Assembly (NCBI GenBank): GCA_015489055.1
Contig: WFMO01000001.1
Span: 1-8,550, forward strand
Direction: 5' to 3'
Source: Helicobacteraceae bacterium
GTDB lineage: Bacteria > Campylobacterota > Campylobacteria > Campylobacterales > Sulfurimonadaceae
Length of the DNA: 8,550 nucleotides
A program made the position numbers and the translations under genes. Under the pieces are notes generated by a model. The model was not told the origin of the DNA. It saw nothing but the letters and a program-made list of their open reading frames with translations, and searched no databases. Shown here piece by piece: positions 1 to 4,100 of the stretch. Position 1 is the first letter of the stretch. Each line of letters starts with the position of its first letter.

Positions 1-15
1 CGCTCACTGCGTGAC

Positions 16-154
16 CGGATAACGGGGGCGCGGGTTGAACACCCGCTAGTCATCTGTCGCACAGCGCCAGATAACAAGCGGGAGGAGTCGACAACCTCGT
101 CTGAAAATTAAAATTGTCACCCGAGGTCGCAACTCACCCGCGCCCCCGTTAGCA
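16..154 (+). repeat. attC site of an ORF-less cassette (cassette 0)
   Basis: This is a 139-base imperfect palindrome, strongly GC-rich in an AT-rich region. The R'' box is CGGATAAC (16-23) and the right-hand core is GTTAGCA (148-154), with the predicted crossover between G148 and T149. The outer stem pairs 23-37 with 130-148 through a GC-rich run of about 13 bases, with four extra bases on the right arm. Two inner hairpins branch inside it: 42-46 with 78-82 (CCCGC/GCGGG) capped by ATCTG/CAGAT (52-56, 68-72), and 89-99 with 122-129. The cassette holds no reading frame of useful length. Its left end is cut, but the first visible bases match what follows GTTATC at 2703-2709. The size resembles the long Vibrio-type repeats. 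Confidence 0.8.
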
Positions 155-171
155 TACAGAAAGGAATATAT

Positions 172-600
172 TTGAACTATAAAATTAATGAAAAATCTAT
201 AACAATTTCATTTATATTAATAAGTATGGTTGTCGCAATAATGCTTGCACCAATGAATAAATTTTTTTTAGATAATTTTTTATATTATTGGTTACCTCAA
301 GCCGTCGTTTTTGTTTTATTATACATATTGAAAATACGTTTAGCAGTAATTGCAGGAGCTGCTATTGCATTAACTGTTTCCTTAATTGGATACTCAATGT
401 TCAAAGATTCAATGGCTTGGATAGGTTATATATTTATCATCCCAACTGGTTTTTTGGCTGCAATGAGTTATGGATTAAGTATAAAATCAGAGCTATCAAT
501 TTCATACGATAATGTTATTCTTAATTCAATATTTTTTACAATAGTTGGCATAGGAATAGTCCAATTTATATTATGTTCTACAGTTATGTATTGTGGCTAG
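172..600 (+). CDS. Five-helix membrane protein of cassette 1, function unknown
   Basis: A 142-residue hydrophobic protein starting at TTG (172), with AAGGA at 161-165 giving a six-base spacing; no ATG has a comparable ribosome site. Five likely membrane helices lie at about residues 10-27, 37-54, 57-75, 82-103 and 115-137. They are joined by short loops containing Lys/Arg (K54, R56) and Asp/Glu. There is no signal peptide, catalytic motif or soluble domain. The only two cysteines (135, 141) are in the last helix and tail. I do not recognise the family. It is the only gene of its cassette (149-739) and starts 23 bases after the crossover point, as cassette genes usually do. No promoter is visible within the cassette, so expression probably depends on transcription from upstream. 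An immunity, transport or stress role is possible, but nothing here decides it. Confidence 0.8.
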   Translation: MNYKINEKSITISFILISMVVAIMLAPMNKFFLDNFLYYWLPQAVVFVLLYILKIRLAVIAGAAIALTVSLIGYSMFKDSMAWIGYIFIIPTGFLAAMSYGLSIKSELSISYDNVILNSIFFTIVGIGIVQFILCSTVMYCG

Positions 601-608
601 TAAGATAT

Positions 609-745
609 ATGCTAACAAATCGTAGCAACAAAAATATGTTACCCTCGCCGATTTTAAGCTTTGTTTAGCAAAGAAATTTAGCTGCCATTGTAAAATTTAA
701 AAAGTACAAAAACAGGTAACATATTTTTGTACTCAACCGTTATGC
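609..745 (+). repeat. attC site closing cassette 1
   Basis: A 137-base palindromic site. The R'' box is ATGCTAAC (609-616) and the right core is GTTATGC (739-745), with crossover expected after G739. The main stem is a perfect 16-base inverted repeat: 628-643 (ACAAAAATATGTTACC) against 715-730. Inside, a smaller hairpin pairs AAGC/CTTTG with CAAAG and TTTAGCT around 655-683. The bases before the core (CAACCGTT) resemble the CGACCGTT of the next two sites. R'' matches the left end of its own cassette at 8/8. Confidence 0.85.
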
Positions 746-759
746 GAAAAAGAAACATA

Positions 760-788
760 TTGACTAAATGAATAAATTTGAATATAAT
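760..788 (+). promoter_or_regulatory. Sigma-70-type promoter of the cassette 2 toxin-antitoxin pair
   Basis: TTGACT (760-765) and TATAAT (783-788) are separated by exactly 17 bases, a near-consensus promoter inside the cassette 15 bases after its left edge. Transcription would begin near 795, ahead of the ribosome site at 810-815 and the ATG at 822. The upstream in-frame ATG at 768 lies between the -35 and -10 boxes, so it cannot be the start on this transcript. Confidence 0.75.
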
Positions 789-821
789 TGGAAATATAAA
801 TATTCAAAAAAAGGATTATTC

Positions 822-1058
822 ATGAAAACAGTTACAATGAGAGTTGATGACTCTATTTACGATATGATAAAACTTGCAGCAGAAGGTCAAAAAAGAAATT
901 TATCAAATTTCATAGAGTTTGCAACAATGCAATACCTAACTTCATCACAGTTTGTAGAAAAAGATGAAATGAATGAGATATTAGAAGATAAAGAACTTGT
1001 ACAAAACCTTATGAATGGATTAGAAGATTTCAAAAAAGGTGACTATACAATTGTCTAA
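822..1058 (+). CDS. Ribbon-helix-helix antitoxin (RelB/CopG type)
   Basis: A 78-residue protein. I chose ATG 822 over the in-frame ATG at 768 because AAAGGA (810-815) sits six bases ahead and the promoter overlaps the longer form. The N-terminus (KTVTMRVDDSIYDMIKLAAE) is a typical ribbon-helix-helix DNA-binding fold: a short beta strand for the major groove, then two helices ending near residue 40. The acidic C-terminal half (EKDEMNEILEDKELVQNL, then a short tail) would wrap the toxin. By family knowledge it neutralises the toxin encoded next and represses their shared promoter. It overlaps the toxin gene by eight bases. The cassette contains nothing else, so the pair is a self-contained addiction module, which could stabilise the array against loss. 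Confidence 0.88.
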   Translation: MKTVTMRVDDSIYDMIKLAAEGQKRNLSNFIEFATMQYLTSSQFVEKDEMNEILEDKELVQNLMNGLEDFKKGDYTIV

Positions 1059-1305
1059 ATACCAAATTGCTGAAACTAAAACTTTTGAAAAAGTTAAAAA
1101 AAAGATAGACAAGAAACTTTATTCAAAAATTGAAAACTTTGTTTATTCTCAGTTGAGAGAAAATCCATTTTATGGTTCAAATATAAAAAAACTAAAAGAT
1201 AATTTAGAAGGTTACTATAGATATAGAATTGGAAACTATAGGCTTTTTTATCTTATTGAAGGTGATAAACTTATTGTAGCTGTTGTTGATTTTAAACATA
1301 GGTAG
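1051..1305 (+). CDS. RelE/ParE-superfamily toxin (mRNA interferase-like)
   Basis: An 84-residue basic protein. I prefer TTG 1051: AAGGTGA (1036-1042) is a strong ribosome site eight bases ahead, and the resulting start (MSKYQIAETKTFEK) aligns with the usual RelE opening strand and helix. GTG 1039 would add four residues. The C-terminal half carries the family pattern of NPF, KKL, YYRYRIGNYRLFY and a final VVDFKHR, with the arginine-rich strand and terminal His/Arg region that RelE-type toxins use to cut mRNA on the ribosome. The target is inferred from the family. It is translated from the antitoxin message with an eight-base overlap, a usual way to keep toxin below antitoxin. The gene ends 18 bases before the attC, with no terminator between. 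Confidence 0.88.
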   Translation: MSKYQIAETKTFEKVKKKIDKKLYSKIENFVYSQLRENPFYGSNIKKLKDNLEGYYRYRIGNYRLFYLIEGDKLIVAVVDFKHR

Positions 1306-1322
1306 CAAACATATGACTAAAC

Positions 1323-1390
1323 ACATAACAAAACAGAGTATCCAATAAAATCTCTAGCGGAAATTTATCGGCTATCTTCGACCGTTGTAT
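1323..1390 (+). repeat. attC site closing cassette 2
   Basis: A 68-base site. R'' is ACATAAC (1323-1329), then AAAACA, then an imperfect stem pairing 1335-1353 with 1361-1379 (AGTATCCAATAAA against TTTATCGGCTATCTT, with wobble pairs), then CGACC and the core GTTGTAT (1384-1390). Predicted crossover is after G1384. R'' matches the cassette's own left end (GTTATGC at 739) at six of seven bases. Length and arm sequence are close to the site at 2652 and unlike the two long sites to the left. Confidence 0.78.
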
Positions 1391-1476
1391 CTAAGTTTTT
1401 AAAATTTCCTAAAGTTTAAATATGCCTTATTTATTAAAAAATAGATTTGGTAAATTTACATTTCAGAGGTCTCTAA

Positions 1477-1854
1477 ATGAAGAGATTATTTTTAGGTATA
1501 TTAAGTGTTATAGTGGTATTAAGTCTCAATGGTTTTAGCGATGGTAAAGCAAAAGAATCACCTGTTAAAATTTGCGTTGAACAAGCACATAATAAAGCTT
1601 GGGATTATTATTCTACGAAGATCATTATTACTTCTGTCTCAGATAAAATAAATATTGAAAATGTTATTGTAAACAAAGGTAACTGTAAATATAGTAATGA
1701 AGATATAGCCTATGTTAACGGTCAAATGAAAGCTGTTAAATTATTGCCAAAAGAGCTAAGCTATGGAAAACAACTTGAAATACGACTAAAAAAATGTGAA
1801 GTACTAAAAATTGATGTTAAAACAAATCAAGGCGATTGGTCTATGGAGTATTAA
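1477..1854 (+). CDS. Secreted or periplasmic small protein, cassette 3, family not identified
   Basis: A 125-residue protein with a clear export signal: MKR, a hydrophobic core (LFLGILSVIVVLSL, residues 4-17), then a polar region with likely cleavage after the Ala near residue 25. There is no lipobox cysteine. The mature part of about 100 residues is rich in alternating strand-like segments (KIIITSVSDKINIENVIVN, LEIRLKKCEVLKIDVKTNQG), suggesting a small beta-sandwich. It has three cysteines (33, 70, 107), of which 70 and 107 could form a disulfide. ATG 1477 has AGAGG (1465-1469) seven bases ahead. The stop is one base from the start of the next gene, so the two are probably translated together. 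Similar small beta-rich secreted proteins ending in a 'tNqG.w' pattern occur in other bacteria to my memory, without assigned function. It is the first gene of cassette 3. Confidence 0.8.
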   Translation: MKRLFLGILSVIVVLSLNGFSDGKAKESPVKICVEQAHNKAWDYYSTKIIITSVSDKINIENVIVNKGNCKYSNEDIAYVNGQMKAVKLLPKELSYGKQLEIRLKKCEVLKIDVKTNQGDWSMEY

Positions 1855-1855
1855 C

Positions 1856-2092
1856 ATGAGTTTAAAATATAATAACATTGAAGCTTTAAGACTATCAATA
1901 AAAAATGGTTGTGAAGAAGAAAAGCCAAATCGACAATTAAAACATCAATTTGATGATTGTGTTGTAAGCACATATAATACAGGTTCAGTTGTCATCCAAG
2001 ATAACAGTAAAGAAAAGGCAATACAAAAACAGATTGAGGATTTAGTAAAGTCTATTAATAATTTAGACATTACTACTTGCAACAAAAAATAA
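1856..2092 (+). CDS. Small protein of unknown function, coupled to the secreted protein gene
   Basis: A 78-residue soluble protein. ATG 1856 is preceded by GGAG seven bases upstream; longer in-frame starts lie inside the previous gene and lack a ribosome site. It begins one base after the stop of the secreted protein gene (TAA, C, ATG), so translational coupling is likely. It has no signal peptide or membrane segment. A first amphipathic stretch (residues 5-17) is followed by a charged linker, then a strand-like segment VVSTYNTGSVVIQDN (36-50) and a helix KEKAIQKQIEDLVKSIN (52-68). The 'tGsVviQ' stretch plus helix faintly resembles the TBP-like N-terminal domain of RNase HIII, but the match is too short to name it. 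It has three cysteines (19, 35, 75). I do not recognise the family. Confidence 0.72.
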   Translation: MSLKYNNIEALRLSIKNGCEEEKPNRQLKHQFDDCVVSTYNTGSVVIQDNSKEKAIQKQIEDLVKSINNLDITTCNKK

Positions 2093-2101
2093 ACTTATGC
2101 G

Positions 2102-2126
2102 AAACTCTCTTGAGTTTTGCTATAAT
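2102..2126 (+). promoter_or_regulatory. Extended -10 promoter with overlapping palindromic operator
   Basis: TGC-TATAAT at 2118-2126 is an extended -10 element with no -35 box at the right distance, typical for this phylum. Directly upstream, AAACTC (2102-2107) and GAGTTT (2112-2117) form a perfect six-base inverted repeat that ends one base before the TG, where a repressor would block polymerase. This fits an autoregulated antitoxin gene. The transcript would start near 2133, with AAAGGA (2144-2149) six bases before the ATG at 2156. Confidence 0.65.
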
Positions 2127-2155
2127 AAGACAAATACTCCCTAAAAGGATAAATT

Positions 2156-2356
2156 ATGCAACTCCAACCAAACTATATAGTTGATAATCACAATCACAAA
2201 ATAGCAGTTCAATTAGACATTAAAACTTATGAAAAAATCACAGATGCACTAGAAGATTATGCACTTTTTAAATTTATGGATGAAAATAAAGATGATGAGA
2301 AAGTATCTTTAAAAGATGCAAGAGCATTATATGCGTCACTCAAAGAAGACTCTTAA
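2156..2356 (+). CDS. Antitoxin of the second toxin-antitoxin pair (Phd/YefM- or RelB-like)
   Basis: A 66-residue acidic protein. It opens with the strand pattern YIVDNHNHKIAVQLDIKTYEKI (residues 8-29), common to small antitoxins that pair with RelE-type toxins. A helix EDYALFKFMDEN (33-44) and a C-terminal toxin-binding tail (KVSLKDARALYASLKED) follow. The exact antitoxin class is uncertain; I call it from this pattern and from the toxin downstream. It has its own promoter with an overlapping palindrome, probably an autorepression site. The next gene starts five bases after its stop. It shares cassette 3 with two unrelated genes, so this cassette carries four genes, which is more than usual. 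Confidence 0.82.
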   Translation: MQLQPNYIVDNHNHKIAVQLDIKTYEKITDALEDYALFKFMDENKDDEKVSLKDARALYASLKEDS

Positions 2357-2361
2357 AAAGT

Positions 2362-2628
2362 ATGAAAGTTGAATATAGAAAAAAGTTTTTAAAGGAGCTT
2401 GCAAAGCTACCAGCAGACTATGCAAAAACAATTGAAAAGTTTATTTTTGATGACTTACCAAACTATTCAAGTTTAAGTGATATTGGAAAAGTTGAAAAGA
2501 TGACTGGTTACAAAAATTATTTCAAAATAAGATTCGGTAATTATAGAGTTGGGATCAAAAAAGAGAATGATTGTATAATTATTGAAACTGTAAAACACAG
2601 AAGAGAGATTTACAAGTACTTTCCATAA
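2362..2628 (+). CDS. RelE-superfamily toxin of the second pair
   Basis: An 88-residue basic protein. The sequence follows the RelE fold: strand and helix (VEYRKKFLKELAKLPADYAKTIEKFI, in two pieces from residue 3), a middle region ending in KVEKMTGYKNYFKIRFGNYR (about 44-63), then VGIKKENDCIIIETVKHRREIYKYF. The paired 'YFKIRFGNYR' and 'VKHRREIY' blocks carry the arginines, lysines and tyrosines expected in the ribosome-dependent RNase site of this family. Activity is inferred. It begins five bases after the antitoxin stop without a clear ribosome site of its own, so translation probably depends on the antitoxin gene. It differs clearly from the toxin of cassette 2, so the two pairs are not recent duplicates. 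The stop lies 23 bases before the attC. Confidence 0.9.
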   Translation: MKVEYRKKFLKELAKLPADYAKTIEKFIFDDLPNYSSLSDIGKVEKMTGYKNYFKIRFGNYRVGIKKENDCIIIETVKHRREIYKYFP

Positions 2629-2651
2629 GTTAAAACTATTACAGCAGTTCA

Positions 2652-2709
2652 GATACAACAAAACATAGGAACGCAATAAAAAATTTATGGTTCTATTCGA
2701 CCGTTATCC
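2652..2709 (+). repeat. attC site closing cassette 3
   Basis: A compact 58-base site, among the shortest a functional attC can be. The R'' box is GATACAAC (2652-2659), then AAAAC, then ATAGGAAC (2665-2672) pairing with GTTCTAT (2690-2696) with one unpaired base. An inner pair AATAAA/TTTAT surrounds a short loop, then CGACC and the core GTTATCC (2703-2709). Predicted crossover follows G2703. R'' matches the left end of its own cassette (GTTGTATC, 1384-1391) at 8/8. The flanks AACAAAACA and TTCGACCGTT are shared with the site at 1323, so the two sites are relatives. Confidence 0.82.
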
Positions 2710-2747
2710 GCTCACTGCGTGACCAGATAACGGAGGTACGGGTTGTA
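2704..2747 (+). repeat. Truncated second copy of the ORF-less cassette
   Basis: Bases 2709-2747 repeat 1-39 with 34 of 39 identical. The copy begins right at the crossover point of the preceding attC. Its own R'' box AGATAAC (2725-2731) pairs with its left end GTTATCC (2703-2709) at six of seven bases, so the cassette leader is only about 20 bases long. The right arm of its attC is missing: after about 2745 the sequence changes to a toxin-gene remnant. Together with 1-39 it forms a direct repeat around cassettes 1-3. Confidence 0.75.
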
Positions 2748-2834
2748 CTTACAGAAATATATAAGCTGGTACAGCAAGATATTTTATTTGTAGCTGTAGT
2801 TCATGGTAAAAGGCTTCTTAAAAATCATCAGTAA
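2742..2834 (+). pseudogene. C-terminal remnant of a ParE/RelE-type toxin gene
   Basis: One frame from 2742 to the TAA at 2832-2834 encodes about 30 residues including YKLVQQDILFVAVVHGKRLL near the end. The 'dIlfVaVvHGkRLL' ending is the typical last strand and C-terminus of ParE-type toxins. No start codon, N-terminal half or antitoxin gene is present; the upstream sequence is the truncated ORF-less cassette. The stop is followed one base later by the left half of an attC, just as toxin genes sit before attC sites in cassettes 2 and 3. I read it as the surviving tail of a decayed toxin cassette. The match is short. Confidence 0.6.
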
Positions 2835-2835
2835 A

Positions 2836-2866
2836 GCATAACAAAACGAAGTAGCCGATAAATGCC
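2836..2866 (+). repeat. Half attC site at the right end of the array
   Basis: GCATAACAAAAC (2836-2847), then GAAGTAGCCGATAAATGCC, has the same layout as the left arm of the site at 1323 (R'' box, AAAAC spacer, stem arm). Its reverse complement also matches that site's right arm (TTTATCGGCTA..CTTCG). No matching right arm or GTT core follows before the fliO stop codon, so the site is broken and should be inactive. Confidence 0.6.
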
Positions 2867-2901
2867 AAAATAGAGAAACTAGACTACAAGCATACTAATA
2901 T

Positions 2902-3774
2902 TTATAGATCATAGGCAATCGAAGATGCCTTGTTTTTATAAAGCTCAAACGGTTCATCATCTTCTTGTGTTTGCGTTGCTTGAAGCAATTTATCTATCTC
3001 TTGCGTATGCTCTTGCAGCAGTTCATCAAATCTGCTATTTGCAATTGGCTTATCATTTTCAAATTTATCTAACAAAACTGATGACTGTCCATTTAAAATA
3101 AGATAATTAAACTCACCATAATCAAGCATCATAATACTTGTTGTTTTATCTATCTGTTTTGTAAAACGTACATTAACAGTATCTTTCATGTTGCCTTGAT
3201 CCTTGAAAAACCATCTTTTTTTCAAAGCAGTCGGCTGTGACTTTTGTGTGTTTGTCCCTTTGTTGATTTTCCTTTTGGTAAAAAATAAAAAAGCAGCAGC
3301 TATGAACAAAAGTGCAACAACGATATAATAGCTAGTCGGTATATCTAAGCCTTGCTGTGTTTTAAGCGCAAAAGAAGTGTGATTATGTGTTAATATATTT
3401 GTTTTATCAGCTATAACTACCTTTGGAACAAATCTCAATCTTAAGCCATACTTATCAGTAGTTTTGTCAATTTGCAAATTAGTATTTGAGCTTGTAAAGG
3501 CAACAATCTGTACATAATTATCCAGCGGAGTAATTGTTACTTTTGAAATTAGCGGAGAATTGATGTGTTTTACTGCCGGTGCATCTACACTCAAACCATA
3601 TAGCTGTAAAATAATTTTTGACGGCTTTTTAATCTCTTTAATAATACCTTGATATGGAGTATCAAATGTAAACATTATATCAACTCTTTTAGTTCTATTG
3701 TAAACATTGTAGCTCAGTATATCTGACGCCATTAATACAACAGACATTAACAGCAATAACACAATTTTTTTCAC
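2902..3774 (-). CDS. fliO: Flagellar export protein FliO, Campylobacterota type
   Basis: A 290-residue membrane protein. It has a signal peptide (residues 1-17), a periplasmic domain (about 18-118) with an AMIN-like beta pattern (YNRTKRVDIMFTFDTPY, IILQLYGL, YGLRLRFVP), one membrane helix (148-166), and a basic cytoplasmic region. The segment IDKTTSIMMLDYGEFNYLIL (208-227) through SSVLLDKF is the FliO-type small beta domain. An acidic, Gln-rich tail follows. FliO helps assemble the FliP/FliQ/FliR export gate of the flagellar secretion system. Most FliO proteins are much shorter; the long periplasmic part fits the Helicobacter form, and there too the gene follows fliN. The start is GTG (3772-3774), overlapping the fliN stop in GTGA, with AAGGA six bases ahead. 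No terminator hairpin is evident beyond the stop, where the cassette array begins. Confidence 0.75.
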   Translation of the reverse strand: MKKIVLLLLMSVVLMASDILSYNVYNRTKRVDIMFTFDTPYQGIIKEIKKPSKIILQLYGLSVDAPAVKHINSPLISKVTITPLDNYVQIVAFTSSNTNLQIDKTTDKYGLRLRFVPKVVIADKTNILTHNHTSFALKTQQGLDIPTSYYIVVALLFIAAAFLFFTKRKINKGTNTQKSQPTALKKRWFFKDQGNMKDTVNVRFTKQIDKTTSIMMLDYGEFNYLILNGQSSVLLDKFENDKPIANSRFDELLQEHTQEIDKLLQATQTQEDDEPFELYKNKASSIAYDL

Positions 3775-4100
3775 AATCTTTCCTTAGACAGATAATATAA
3801 AACCGCACTTGAATTTAAAACTTCATTAATCCTAATAGCTAGATTTTTTTCATATACCATCACCTCGCCTTTTCCTAAAATACGTCCGTTAACATAAGAC
3901 TCCACACTCTCTCCGGCAGGTTTTTTCAGATCAATAACCGAACCTTTTTCAAGTTTCAAAATCTCATCAACACTCAATTCCGTCTCACCCAAGTCGGCTT
4001 CAAATATAACTTCCATATCCAGCAAACCTTCATAGTTCATCCATGCAAGCTCTTTGCTATCATCAAAGCTATTTTTGTGATTCTGCTCTTCTTCACTCAT
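3771..4100 (-). CDS. fliN: Flagellar motor switch protein FliN
   Basis: A 109-residue protein with one SpoA (surface presentation of antigens) domain at about residues 27-102: LLDMEVIFEADLGETELSVDE, LEKGSVIDLKKPAGESVE, YVNGRILGKGEVMVYE and LAIRINEV are the standard FliN blocks. The first 25 residues are acidic and polar, as in many FliN proteins. FliN builds the C-ring with FliM/FliG, controls rotation direction and docks export cargo (family knowledge). ATG at 4098-4100 has AAGGA five bases ahead, inside the end of the upstream gene, which it overlaps by eight bases; its stop overlaps fliO by four. It is the middle gene of a three-gene operon. Confidence 0.92.
   Translation of the reverse strand: MSEEEQNHKNSFDDSKELAWMNYEGLLDMEVIFEADLGETELSVDEILKLEKGSVIDLKKPAGESVESYVNGRILGKGEVMVYEKNLAIRINEVLNSSAVLYYLSKERL

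Larger units (their letters stand above)
1..2745 (+). mobile_element. Integron-type gene cassette array, no integrase in the window
   Basis: Boundaries read from the sequence: cassette 0 (left end just outside the window, to 148), cassette 1 (149-739), cassette 2 (740-1384), cassette 3 (1385-2703) and a truncated cassette 4 (2704 to about 2745). Each starts just after the G of a GTT core and ends in a palindromic attC. In circular form the left end of a cassette completes its own attC, so the first bases must pair with the R'' box near its right end. GTTAGCAT (148-155) pairs with ATGCTAAC (609-616), 8/8. GTTATGC (739-745) pairs with ACATAAC (1323-1329), 6/7. GTTGTATC (1384-1391) pairs with GATACAAC (2652-2659), 8/8. 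All genes read in one direction. No integrase or attI is present, so this is either the distal part of a larger integron or an integrase-less attC cluster (CALIN). Integrons are not typical of this phylum as far as I know. Confidence 0.85.

Noticed and set aside
1..160. Structured RNA gene or tRNA in the GC-rich palindrome
   Set aside because: No tRNA arms or known RNA motif; the GTT core, R'' box and boundary complementarity identify an attC. A secondary RNA role is not excluded.
288..512. 74-residue plus-strand frame
   Set aside because: Lies inside the membrane protein gene in another frame; no ribosome site and a Cys/Asn-rich nonsense composition.
768..821. Longer antitoxin form starting at ATG 768
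   Set aside because: The 18 extra codons overlap the -10 box and precede the likely transcript start; ATG 822 has a good ribosome site.
2093..2101. attC between the 78-residue gene and the second toxin-antitoxin pair
   Set aside because: CTTATGC resembles a core, but there is no upstream palindrome or R'' box. It could at most be a relic of a lost site.
2473..2676. 67-residue minus-strand frame
   Set aside because: Antisense shadow of the second toxin gene, extending into the attC.
1..2747. Composite transposon or IS pair bounded by the 39-base direct repeat
   Set aside because: No transposase, terminal inverted repeats or target duplication; the repeat is explained by two copies of one ORF-less cassette.
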